Notes under the pieces: generated by a model | Databases searched by the model: none | What the model saw: only the letters and a program-made list of their open reading frames with translations | Told to the model about the DNA's origin: nothing | Translations under genes and position numbers: made by a program | Part shown: one piece after another, positions 1 to 8,104 of the stretch | Layout of the letters: each line of letters starts with the position of its first letter | How positions within the stretch are numbered: position 1 is the first letter of the stretch | Source: DASXMT01 sp963781305 | GTDB lineage: Bacteria; Actinomycetota; Acidimicrobiia; Acidimicrobiales; RAAP-2 | Direction of reading: 5' to 3' | Assembly: GCA_963781305.1 (NCBI GenBank) | Contig: CAWAFL010000001.1 | Span: forward strand, 434,001 to 498,000 | DNA length: 64,000 bases

Positions 1-50
1 TACCCGGTCGGCAGGATCGGACAGGCGCCCGCCAGCGCCGCACCCGACCC

Positions 51-1004
51 TCAGCCTCTCAGGGCCTCCGCCATCTCATCCCGTACGGCCAGCGCCGCCC
101 GCCGGAGCGCATCCACATCCGGACCCACGGCGAGCACCGAGCGCGATACTCCCGGCAGGATCGAGCCGGACGGGCAGCCCTTGAAGAGCGCAGCAATGTC
201 GGCCGCGGTACCCCCTTGCGCACCGACTCCCGGTGCCAGGATCGGACCGCCGAGCTCCGGCAAAGAGAACTCTGACGGATGAAGGGTCGCCCCAATCACC
301 GCGCCAATCACCCCCGGCGTCGCCGCGTTGCGGGCAGCGATATCGGCCAGGAGCCCGTCGGCGATCGATCGGCCCTCGGAGTCGGCCGCCGCCTGCAGAG
401 TCTGGCCCTCCGGGTTCGAGCTCCGCACCACGACGATCACTCCGTTCCCGTGGGCCTGTGCCATATCGATCATCGGCTGGATGGCGCCCAAACCCATGTA
501 CGCGACTCCCGTCATGGCGTCCGAGGCGAGAGGGCTGGAAGGATCGAGCCACGCTGAGGCATAGGCAGCTGATGTCGAGCCGATGTCTCCCCGTTTCGCA
601 TCGGCGATGACGAGGAGGCCCGCCGCCCGGGCGCGGCGGATCACCGTCTCCAACGCCCCCATGCCGGCAGCACCCATCCGTTCGAAGAACGCCACCTGCG
701 GTTTCACCACTGGAACCGTCTCGGCAAACGCATCAACGCAGCGGATCCCGAACTCCAGCAACCCATCGGCGGTGTCGGGTAGCCCCCACTCCTTGACCAG
801 CGAGGATGAGGGATCGATCCCGGCACAGAGCGGCCCGGTCTTCGACACGGCCTCGGCCACCCGAGCCCCGAAACCAGCACCAGCGCCAGCGCCAGCACCA
901 GCGCCAGCGCCAGCACCAGCGCCAGCACCAGCACCAGCACCAGCACCAGCACCAGCACCAGCACCAGCACCAGAACCAGAACCAGAACCAGCATCACCAC
1001 TCAT
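51..1004 (-). CDS. pyrF: Orotidine 5'-phosphate decarboxylase with Ala-Gly repeat N-terminus
   Basis: Converts OMP to UMP, the last step of UMP synthesis, in the cytosol. The core begins at FGARVAEAV and shows the family substrate motif around LVIADAKRGDIGSTS and the phosphate loop LAPGVGAQGG near the C-terminus, as in the class 2 (about 270 aa) PyrF family. I chose the ATG at 1004 because it overlaps the end of pyrD by 11 bases. From that start the protein is about 317 aa, because some 40 residues of almost pure Ser-Gly and Ala-Gly dipeptides precede the core. That tail is encoded by 16 tandem GCTGGY hexamers (873-968) and is not part of the normal enzyme. Last gene of the pyr operon. Function is secure; the role of the tail is unknown. 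Confidence 0.93.
   Translation of the reverse strand: MSGDAGSGSGSGAGAGAGAGAGAGAGAGAGAGAGAGAGAGAGAGFGARVAEAVSKTGPLCAGIDPSSSLVKEWGLPDTADGLLEFGIRCVDAFAETVPVVKPQVAFFERMGAAGMGALETVIRRARAAGLLVIADAKRGDIGSTSAAYASAWLDPSSPLASDAMTGVAYMGLGAIQPMIDMAQAHGNGVIVVVRSSNPEGQTLQAAADSEGRSIADGLLADIAARNAATPGVIGAVIGATLHPSEFSLPELGGPILAPGVGAQGGTAADIAALFKGCPSGSILPGVSRSVLAVGPDVDALRRAALAVRDEMAEALRG
873..968 (-). repeat. Hexanucleotide microsatellite (GCTGGY)16 inside pyrF
   Basis: Sixteen consecutive hexamers, GCTGGT or GCTGGC on the coding strand, encode (Ala-Gly)16 just before the PyrF fold. Four related dipeptides (AG, SG, SG, SG) precede them. The T/C variation at the sixth base is the only impurity. Unit changes by slippage keep the reading frame, so the tail length could vary between cells without killing the enzyme. 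Confidence 0.95.
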
Positions 1005-2150
1005 GAGCCACTCCTTGCAGTTCGGCCACTGATCGAACACCATGTTTTCCACACCAGGTGGTCAACTCATCGAGCACCCGCCGGGGCGCTCGCGGATCCC
1101 GGAATGTCGCCGTTCCCACTTGGACGGCATTAGCCCCGGCCATGAGCAGCTCTACAGCGTCCACCCCGCTCATGATTCCCCCGACTCCCACGATGGCGGC
1201 GTCCGGGAAGGCGGCCCGACAGTCGTACACGGCCCGGACTGCCACTGGATGGATGGCGGCTCCCGAAAGACCGCCGCCGCCTGCGCCGAGGACGGGACGG
1301 CTGCGTTCGACATCGATGGCCATACCCAGCACCGTGTTCACCAGGGTGATTGCGTCGGCCCCGGAACCGAGTGCGGCGCCGGCGATCTCGGCCAGATCGG
1401 CCACATTGGGGCTCAACTTGGCCCACAGTGGCAGTGTGCACGCATCGCTCACCGCGCTGAGCACCTCGGCGGTGGCCGTCGGTGAGTGGGCGAACATCTT
1501 GCGCCGGTCCTCAACGTTGGGGCAGCTCACGTTGACCTCGAGGGCGATGATCGGCACCGCCCGTCCGGCCTCGGCCGCCACCGCCTCTCCGGCTTCAGCC
1601 GCCACCGCCTCTCCAACTTCAGCCGGCACCGCCCGTCCGGCTTCGGCCGCCACCGCCTCTCCGGCTTCGGCCGACCGCTCTCCAACTTCTGCCGCCGCCG
1701 CCTCCAAATCGCCTCCACCTGACCGGCCTCGGCCACCACCGCCATCGCCTCGTTCAGCTGCTTGGCTGCTCGTGCGAAGTCGTCCACCCGCTGTCCCCAG
1801 ATGCTCACCACCACACGGGCACGGGACGCAACGAGCGCCGGCAGGTCGTCCGCCAGCCAAGCTGCGATCCCGGGTCCCTGTAGGCCCACGCTGTTCAACA
1901 TGCCCGACGGGGTCTGGTGCACCCGCGGCGCTGGATTGCCCGGCCACGGATCGACGGACAACGACTTCACCACGATCGCCCCCAGCTCCTGAAGGGGGAA
2001 GTAGGACCCGAGCTCGTCGGCATGACCGGCGGTGCCTGACGCAGTCATGATCGGATTGGGAAGGGTGATCGAGCCGACTCGGGTGGTCAGGTCCACGTCC
2101 GTGCCCGAAACGGCCCGCCACGCCCGCCGGGCCCGGTCAAGCCCACTCAC
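994..2150 (-). CDS. pyrD: Dihydroorotate dehydrogenase, class 1 type, interrupted by an apparent frameshift
   Basis: Oxidises dihydroorotate to orotate using FMN. The N-terminal part (2150 to about 1710) has NPIMTASGTAGHADE and NSVGLQGPGI, typical of class 1B enzymes. The C-terminal part (about 1710 to 994) has the catalytic-cysteine motif NVSCPN and the FMN-binding end VGVGGIMSG and AVQVGTATF. The two parts lie in different frames. Adding one G near 1709-1712 (GAGGCGATTTGG to GAGGCGGATTTGG) would join them as AEAGQVEADLEAAAAE. The break lies at the edge of a five-copy 24-bp repeat (1552-1671), which adds about 50 residues to a normally short loop. GTG start at 2150. No pyrK partner is visible. 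It may be a sequencing error, a real mutation or recoding; the first two seem likelier. Confidence 0.8.
1552..1671 (-). repeat. Five-copy 24-bp tandem repeat inside pyrD
   Basis: Five exact-length 24-bp units encode AEAGEAVA, AEAGRAVP, AEVGEAVA, AEAGEAVA and AEAGRAVP in the frame of the C-terminal half of PyrD. Degenerate units lie upstream (1672-1692 and AEAGQVEA in the other frame). The repeat is inserted between the conserved VSIWGQ strand and the NVSCPN catalytic loop. Confidence 0.92.
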
Positions 2151-2241
2151 CGGTCAAGCCCACTCACCGGTCCACCCCACACGCCGCCCGGTCCACCCCA
2201 CTCGCCGAGTCACCCGGCCAAACCCCACTCACCGGTCCACC
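2143..2241 (-). promoter_or_regulatory. Repeat-built pyrD leader with overlapping minicistrons
   Basis: The 150 bases between carB and pyrD are built of imperfect copies of short motifs. Two 17-bp tandem copies duplicate the pyrD start (GTGAGTGGGCTTGACCG). The upstream copy at 2167 reads GTG-AGT-GGG-CTT-GAC-CGG-TGA, a 6-codon frame encoding MSGLDR, whose stop overlaps the real pyrD GTG as GTGA. A 22-codon frame from GTG 2232 ends at 2164 and overlaps GTG 2167 in the same way. Seen directly; translation of the small frames is inference. Confidence 0.6.
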
Positions 2242-2299
2242 CGGCCAAACGCCACCCGCTCGCCGCCCGCTCGAACCCCGTGCTCCACCCGAGCCCGGC

Positions 2300-5200
2300 T
2301 CACCCGGCCAGGTACTCCTGCAGCGAGCGCACCGACAGCGGGTGCTTGATCCAGTCGGCGATCCCGGCGGCGGCCGCCCGGGCCGCGGCCACCGTGGTCA
2401 GGCAGGGCACCTGGTGCAGCAACGAGGTGGCCCGGATGTGGATGCCATCGGCACGAGGGCCTCGGCCCCGCGGGGTGTTCACCACCAGCTGGACTTTCCC
2501 TCCTGCGATCAGCGCCACCGCATCTTCGCCCTCGGGGTCACCCACCTTGGCCACCACGGTGGAGACGGGGATCCCAGCCGCCTCGAGCGCTGCGGCCGTC
2601 CCCGAGGTGGCGGCCAGGTCGAAGCCCAGGACGGAGAACTGGCGGGCGGCATCCAGCCCGGCCGCCTTGTCCCGATCGGCCAGGGAGAGGAACACCGTGC
2701 CCTCGGTGGGCAACCGGTTCCCCGCCGCGATCTGGCTCTTGGCGAAGGCCAGGCCGAAGGTTCGGTCGATGCCCATGACCTCGCCGGTGGACCGCATCTC
2801 GGGGCCCAGCAGCGTGTCGACCCCGGGAAACCGGTTGAAGGGCAGGACGGCCTCTTTCACGCTGACATGCCCGACCACCGGGTCCGACAGCAGGCCCTCG
2901 TCGGCCAGCTCGGCCAGCGTGGCTCCCACCATCACCCGGGCGGCCACCATGGCCACCGGCACGCCTGTCGCCTTGGCCACGAACGGCACGGTGCGGCTGG
3001 CCCGGGGGTTGGCCTCGATGACGTAGGCCTGGTCGTCTTTGACCGCGAACTGCACGTTGCACAGCCCCCGGACATCGAGGGCCTCGGCGATGGCCCGGGC
3101 GTGGTCCTCGAGCACGGCCACCACACCGGCGCTCAACGTCTGGGGCGGCAGGGCGCAGGCCGAGTCCCCCGAGTGCACGCCCGCCTCTTCGACGTGCTCC
3201 ATCACCCCGCAGATGACCACCGCCCCGGTGGCGTCGCGGATGGCGTCCACGTCCACCTCGACGGCGTCCTCCAAGAACCGGTCGACCAACACCGGGCGTT
3301 CGGCGGTCACGCCGCCCTCCCGGTTGAGCGAGGCGGCCATGTCGTTGACCGCCTGGGTCAGCCGATCGTCGTCGTAGACGATCTCCATGGCCCGGCCGCC
3401 GAGCACGTAGCTGGGACGGACCAGGACCGGGTACCCGATGCCTGCGGCGATGGCCACGGCATCGGCCGCTGTCACTGCGGTGCCACCGGGAGGCTGGGGA
3501 ATGCCCAGGCGGCCGCACAGCTCGTTCCACCGCTCGCGGTCCTCGGCCAGGTCGATGGAGGCGGGCGACGTGCCCAGGACCAGATCAGGGGGCAGGGATC
3601 CGGCCAGCTTCAACGGCGTCTGTCCCCCCAGGCTCACGATCACCCCGACCAGCCGGCCCTCCCCGGTCGAGGCATCGCGCTCGGCGGCCAGCACGTTCTG
3701 CAGGTCCTCCGGGGTCAGCGGCTCGAAGTACAACCGGTCCGAGGTGTCATAGTCGGTCGACACCGTCTCCGGATTGCAGTTGAGCATGATCGTCTCGTAC
3801 CCGGCCGCCTGCAGGGCGAAGGAGGCGTGCACGCAGCAGTAGTCGAACTCGATCCCCTGGCCGATCCGGTTCGGGCCCGACCCCAGGATGATCACCCGGG
3901 GCCGATCGGAGGGGACCACCTCGTCCTCGTCCTCATAGGTGCCGTAGTGATAGGGCGTGTGGGCCTCGAACTCAGCGCCGCAGGTGTCGACCGTCTTGAA
4001 GGTGGTGCGCACCCCGAGGTCCAAGCGAGCTCTTCGGATGTCCTCTTCGGTCACCGCCTTCGGTCCCCGTTGGGTGCCTTCAGCCTCGGCGCCTTTGGCC
4101 GCAGCGCCACCGTTTGCCGCAGTGCTTCCCGCCGGTCCACCCGGTCCCGCGTCGCCGTTGAACACGTAGGCCAGCTGGGCATCGGAGAACCCCAGCCGCT
4201 TCAGGCGACGCCAGCTCCGCCGGTCCAGGTCGGACGGGACAGTCCCGGCAACCACTCGCTGGGCCAAGGCCAGCCGGGCGTCGACGATCTTCCCCATCTC
4301 GGCCAGGAACCACGGATCGACCCCGGTGACCGCGGCCACCTCCTCCACCGTCACCCCCCGTCGCAACAACGACTCCAGCTCGAAGAGGCGCTCGGGCGTC
4401 GCCGTTTGCACCTGGGACAGCAGCTGTGTGGTGGGCACCGAGTCGACAGCCTGTTCTCCCGGGTCGCCGTTGAGCCCGGTCCGGCCCTGCTCCAAGGACC
4501 GCACCGCCTTCTGCAGTGACTCGGGGAAGGTGCGGCCAATGGCCATGACCTCGCCCACCGACTGCATGCGGGTGCCCAGCTCGTTGGTGGCCCCGGGCAG
4601 CTTCTCGAACGCCCATCGCGGGATCTTGGTCACCACGTAGTCGATGGTGGGCTCAAACGAGGCCGGGGTCACGCCGGTGATGTCGTTGGTGATCTCGTCC
4701 AGCCGGTAGCCGACGGCCAGGCGAGCGGCGATCTTGGCGATGGGGAACCCGGTGGCCTTGGAGGCCAGGGCGGAGGACCGCGAGACCCGCGGGTTCATCT
4801 CGATCACGATCTGCCGTCCGTCGGTGGGGTCCACCGCGAACTGGACGTTGGATCCCCCCGTCTCCACGCCGACGCGGCGGATGCAGGCAAACGCGGCGTC
4901 CCGCATGGTCTGGTACTCGACATCGCTGAGGGTCTGTGCCGGCGCCACGGTGATGGAGTCACCGGTGTGGACGCCCATGGGATCGAAGTTCTCGATCGAG
5001 CAGATCACGACGCAGTTGTCGGCGTGGTCCCGCATGACCTCGAGCTCGTACTCCTTCCAGCCGGCGATGGACCGCTCCACCAGGACCTCGGAGACGGGGC
5101 TGGCGTCGAGCCCTTCGGCGGCCAGCTGGGTGAGGTGCTGGCGGTCCCGGGCGATGCCGGTGCCGGCGCCGCCCAGGATGAAGCTGGGGCGGATCATGAT

Positions 5201-5695
5201 CGGATAGCCGATCGACTCCCCGATGGCCAGGGCCTCGTCCAGGCTGTGGGCGAACCCTGACTGGGGAACCTCCAGCCCGATCTCCTCCATGGCCGACTTG
5301 AACTTGTCGCGATCTTCGGCCGTGCTGATGGCCTCGGCGTTGGCCCCGATGACCTCGACGTCGAACCGATCCAGGACGCCGCGCTCCACCAAGGCCATGG
5401 TCAGGTTCAACGCCGTCTGGCCGCCCAGGGTGGGCAGGAGCGCATCGGGACGTTCCCGCTCGATGATGGCGGCCAGCACGTCGGGCTCGAGCGGCTCCAC
5501 GTAGGTGCGGTAGGCCATGGACGGGTCGGTCATGATCGTGGCCGGGTTGGAGTTGGCCAGGATGACCCGGAACCCCTCCTCGGCCAGGACCCGGCAGGCC
5601 TGGGTCCCCGAGTAGTCGAACTCGCAGGCTTGGCCGATCACGATCGGCCCCGACCCGATGACCAGGATCGTCTCGATGTCGGTACGGCGGGGCAT
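2300..5695 (-). CDS. carB: Carbamoyl-phosphate synthase large subunit
   Basis: Makes carbamoyl phosphate from bicarbonate, ATP and ammonia delivered by CarA, feeding pyrimidine and arginine synthesis. At 1131 aa it is full length. The first synthetase half starts LVIGSGPIVIGQACEFDYSG, followed by ATP-grasp motifs (GGQTALNL, RPSFILGGAGTGI). The second half repeats them (ILGSGPNRIGQGIEFDYC, GGQTPLKLA, RPSYVLGGRAMEI). The C-terminal allosteric domain covers roughly the last 130 residues. An Ala-Gly-rich stretch of about 40 residues (near residue 515) is inserted in the oligomerisation domain. The ATG overlaps the carA stop by one base (TGATG), so the two subunits are translationally coupled. Confidence 0.97.
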   Translation of the reverse strand: MPRRTDIETILVIGSGPIVIGQACEFDYSGTQACRVLAEEGFRVILANSNPATIMTDPSMAYRTYVEPLEPDVLAAIIERERPDALLPTLGGQTALNLTMALVERGVLDRFDVEVIGANAEAISTAEDRDKFKSAMEEIGLEVPQSGFAHSLDEALAIGESIGYPIMIRPSFILGGAGTGIARDRQHLTQLAAEGLDASPVSEVLVERSIAGWKEYELEVMRDHADNCVVICSIENFDPMGVHTGDSITVAPAQTLSDVEYQTMRDAAFACIRRVGVETGGSNVQFAVDPTDGRQIVIEMNPRVSRSSALASKATGFPIAKIAARLAVGYRLDEITNDITGVTPASFEPTIDYVVTKIPRWAFEKLPGATNELGTRMQSVGEVMAIGRTFPESLQKAVRSLEQGRTGLNGDPGEQAVDSVPTTQLLSQVQTATPERLFELESLLRRGVTVEEVAAVTGVDPWFLAEMGKIVDARLALAQRVVAGTVPSDLDRRSWRRLKRLGFSDAQLAYVFNGDAGPGGPAGSTAANGGAAAKGAEAEGTQRGPKAVTEEDIRRARLDLGVRTTFKTVDTCGAEFEAHTPYHYGTYEDEDEVVPSDRPRVIILGSGPNRIGQGIEFDYCCVHASFALQAAGYETIMLNCNPETVSTDYDTSDRLYFEPLTPEDLQNVLAAERDASTGEGRLVGVIVSLGGQTPLKLAGSLPPDLVLGTSPASIDLAEDRERWNELCGRLGIPQPPGGTAVTAADAVAIAAGIGYPVLVRPSYVLGGRAMEIVYDDDRLTQAVNDMAASLNREGGVTAERPVLVDRFLEDAVEVDVDAIRDATGAVVICGVMEHVEEAGVHSGDSACALPPQTLSAGVVAVLEDHARAIAEALDVRGLCNVQFAVKDDQAYVIEANPRASRTVPFVAKATGVPVAMVAARVMVGATLAELADEGLLSDPVVGHVSVKEAVLPFNRFPGVDTLLGPEMRSTGEVMGIDRTFGLAFAKSQIAAGNRLPTEGTVFLSLADRDKAAGLDAARQFSVLGFDLAATSGTAAALEAAGIPVSTVVAKVGDPEGEDAVALIAGGKVQLVVNTPRGRGPRADGIHIRATSLLHQVPCLTTVAAARAAAAGIADWIKHPLSVRSLQEYLAG

Positions 5696-6777
5696 CAGGT
5701 CGCCCCCCGTTCGTCCATCACCAGGCGGAACTCGTCGAACAGATACCGGGCGTCGTGGGGACCGGGGCCGGCTTCGGGGTGGTATTGGACGCTGAAGGCT
5801 GCGGCATCACGGCTTCGGATGCCCTCGATGACGCCGTCATTGAGATTGAGGTGCGTGACGTCGGCCGAAGGCACGGATCCTTCGGCCACCGCGTAGTTGT
5901 GATTCTGGGACGTGATCTCCACCTGGCCCGTGGACAGGCGCTGCACGGGGTGGTTCCCGCCGTGGTGGCCGAAGGGAAGCTTGAAGGTCGAACCACCCAG
6001 GGCCGTGGCCAACAGCTGGTGCCCGAGGCAGATGCCGAAGATCGGAACCTGGCCCACCAGCCGGGCAATCTCGGTGCTGATGCCAGGCAGGGCGGCGGGG
6101 TCGCCGGGGCCATTGGACAAGAACACTCCGTTCGGCGAGAGGGCGAGCACCTCGTCGGCCGGCGTCGACGCCGGGACCACGGTCACCGTGGCCAGGTCGG
6201 CAAGATGACGAAGCATGGTCTCTTTGATGCCGAAGTCGTAGGCCACCACGCGATAGGGGCCGCCGCCTCGCGAGTACGCCTCCTTGGTCGTGACCCGCGA
6301 GACGAAGTCCTGGCCGTCGGTGGGCGCCGCAGCCCGGGCCGAAGCCAGGAGATCGGACTCGGTGGCGGTGCCGAACGCGCAGGGCATGGCGCCAGAGTCC
6401 CGGAGGTGACGGGTCAGCCTGCGGGTGTCGATCCCGGTCACTCCGGGGATGCCGTGGCGAACCAGGAAGTGCTCCAGCGCCTCCGCCGAGCGCCAGCTGC
6501 TTGGACGCTCTGACAGGTCGCGCACGATGATCCCGCTGCAGTGCGGGACGGCCGCCTCCTCATCGGTGGGATTGACCCCGTAGTTGCCGATGTGGGGATA
6601 GGTGAAGGCGATGACCTGTCCGGCGTAGGACGGATCGGTAAGGACCTCCTGGTACCCGGAGAGGACGGTGTTGAAGACCGCTTCCCCGGTGGACACGCCA
6701 TCGGCCGGCTGGGACCCGATGGCCTCGCCTTCGAACACCTGACCATCGGCCAGGACCAGCAGCGCGTCAGTGCTCAT
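5695..6777 (-). CDS. carA: Carbamoyl-phosphate synthase small (glutaminase) subunit
   Basis: Hydrolyses glutamine and channels ammonia to CarB. At 360 aa it is normal length. The N-terminal CPSase_sm domain includes LSGYQEVLTDPSYAGQ; the C-terminal class I amidotransferase domain has the nucleophile in FGICLGHQLLATALGG and the His-Glu pair near QYHPEAGPGPHD. The ATG at 6777 has no Shine-Dalgarno sequence. It is preceded by two tandem copies of its own start region, each a 5-codon frame ending in an ATGA overlap, so coupling from pyrC probably decides expression. Confidence 0.97.
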   Translation of the reverse strand: MSTDALLVLADGQVFEGEAIGSQPADGVSTGEAVFNTVLSGYQEVLTDPSYAGQVIAFTYPHIGNYGVNPTDEEAAVPHCSGIIVRDLSERPSSWRSAEALEHFLVRHGIPGVTGIDTRRLTRHLRDSGAMPCAFGTATESDLLASARAAAPTDGQDFVSRVTTKEAYSRGGGPYRVVAYDFGIKETMLRHLADLATVTVVPASTPADEVLALSPNGVFLSNGPGDPAALPGISTEIARLVGQVPIFGICLGHQLLATALGGSTFKLPFGHHGGNHPVQRLSTGQVEITSQNHNYAVAEGSVPSADVTHLNLNDGVIEGIRSRDAAAFSVQYHPEAGPGPHDARYLFDEFRLVMDERGAT

Positions 6778-6811
6778 TGTCTGGGACTCATTGTCTCGGG
6801 CTCATTGTCTC
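6770..6811 (-). repeat. Triplicated carA start region forming ATGA-linked minicistrons
   Basis: Three 14-bp copies of the motif GAGACAATGAGYCC follow the pyrC stop (6815). The first ATG (6805) reads ATG-AGC-CCG-AGA-CAA-TGA and the second (6791) ATG-AGT-CCC-AGA-CAA-TGA, both encoding MSPRQ. Each TGA overlaps the next ATG as ATGA, the third ATG being carA itself. Because the unit length is 3n+2, every duplication recreates the overlap. Seen directly; the regulatory meaning is inferred. Confidence 0.85.
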
Positions 6812-6814
6812 GGC

Positions 6815-8104
6815 TCAACGTTGCGCCTCGTACTCGAACACCGTTGGCGTACCCCGCAGCACCGTGTGTCGTGCCCTCCCGGTCAGGGTCCGGCCCGCGT
6901 ACGGCGTGTTCCGGCTGCGGCTGGCCAGCGCGGTGGCGTCGACCGTCCAGGTCTCGGAGGGATCGATCACGCACAGGTTGGCCACAGCACCGGGGACGAT
7001 CGGACCGCCGTGGTCCTCGGCCAGCCCGGCAACGGCCGCCGGCTGCCAACTGAGGAGGGCGAGGATCCGGGCCAAGGGCAGATCCAGCTGGGTGATGGCC
7101 AGTGCCAGCGCCGTCTCCAGGCCGAGCATGCCCGGAGGTGCCTGATCGAACGGCAGGTCCTTGGTCTCGGGCGTATGGGGGGCGTGGTCGGTGGCGATGG
7201 CGTCGATGGTGCCGTCGGCCAAGCCGGCCCGGACGGCGTCTACGTCCGATTGCGGTCGCAACGGCGGGTTCACCTTGAAGACCGGGTCGTAGCCTGCCGT
7301 CTCCGCGTCGGTCAGGGTGAAGTGGTGGGGAGCCGCCTCAGCCGTCACCGCCAGACCGTCCGCCTTGGCTCGCCGCACGAGATCGATCGACGCCGCCGTG
7401 GACAGGTGGAGGAAGTGCACGGGGGCACCGGTGAGCCTGGACAGGGCGATGTCCCTGGCTACCATTACTTCTTCGGCCGCCGCCGGCATCCCGGGGAGGC
7501 CCAGCCGGCTCGACCATGCGCCTTCGTGCATGGCGCCGTCACAGGCCAACGACCCGTCCTCGCAGTGCTGGGCCAGGGTCACGCCGATACCCCGTGCGTA
7601 CTCGAACGCCTTGCGCATCAAGCCAGCTGACTGGACCCCGGCGCCGTCGTCGGTGAACAGACGGACGCCCAGGTCGGCCAGCTCGGCCATGGGGGCCAGG
7701 CGCTCCCCGGATCGACCGACGGTGATGGCGCCGGCCACTGCCACCTCAGCCGAGGCCGACCGACCGAGCTCGAGCACCTGACGGACTGCCGCCGCCGTGT
7801 CCAGAGGCGGCTCCGTGTTGGGCATGGCCACCACGGCGGTGTAGCCCCCGAGGGCGGCGGCGCGAGTGCCGGTCTCCACCGTCTCCGCCTCCTCTCGCCC
7901 GGGCTCACGGAGGTGCGTGTGGAGGTCAACCAGTCCGGGAGCGACCACGCAACCACCGGCGTCGAGCATGGTCGCCCCGAGCGGGACGTCGAGCCCAACG
8001 GCTACCTCCCGGATGAAACCGTCGTACACGAGGACATCGGCTCGCCGCTCGCCGGTGGCATCGATGACCGTTCCCCCGGTGATCACGAACGTCGGCTCAG
8101 CCAT
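6815..8104 (-). CDS. pyrC: Dihydroorotase, class I
   Basis: Cyclises carbamoyl-aspartate to dihydroorotate at a binuclear zinc site. The 429 aa show the metal ligands in VDLHTHLREPGREEAETV, a histidine in FLHLSTAAS, TDDGAGVQ, and the catalytic-aspartate motif ATDHAPHTPETKDLPFDQAP, all typical of class I (PyrC-2/allantoinase-like) enzymes. The ATG at 8104 overlaps the pyrB stop by eight bases (ATGGCTGA). The extended pyrB tail supplies its Shine-Dalgarno sequence (GAGGAG, four bases upstream). Confidence 0.96.
   Translation of the reverse strand: MAEPTFVITGGTVIDATGERRADVLVYDGFIREVAVGLDVPLGATMLDAGGCVVAPGLVDLHTHLREPGREEAETVETGTRAAALGGYTAVVAMPNTEPPLDTAAAVRQVLELGRSASAEVAVAGAITVGRSGERLAPMAELADLGVRLFTDDGAGVQSAGLMRKAFEYARGIGVTLAQHCEDGSLACDGAMHEGAWSSRLGLPGMPAAAEEVMVARDIALSRLTGAPVHFLHLSTAASIDLVRRAKADGLAVTAEAAPHHFTLTDAETAGYDPVFKVNPPLRPQSDVDAVRAGLADGTIDAIATDHAPHTPETKDLPFDQAPPGMLGLETALALAITQLDLPLARILALLSWQPAAVAGLAEDHGGPIVPGAVANLCVIDPSETWTVDATALASRSRNTPYAGRTLTGRARHTVLRGTPTVFEYEAQR

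Noticed and set aside
583..1032. A plus-strand frame with a long Ala-Pro repeat opposite pyrF.
   Set aside because: It is only the complement of the pyrF hexamer repeat; any GC-rich hexamer array is open in several frames.
1690..1760. Programmed -1 frameshifting in pyrD.
   Set aside because: There is no slippery heptamer or stable downstream structure at the shift point, and a single missing G within GC-rich repeats is a simpler explanation.
2342..4519. A 725-codon plus-strand open frame opposite carB.
   Set aside because: Antisense shadow of a high-GC gene; its composition is that of a reverse-complemented coding frame and it has no domain.
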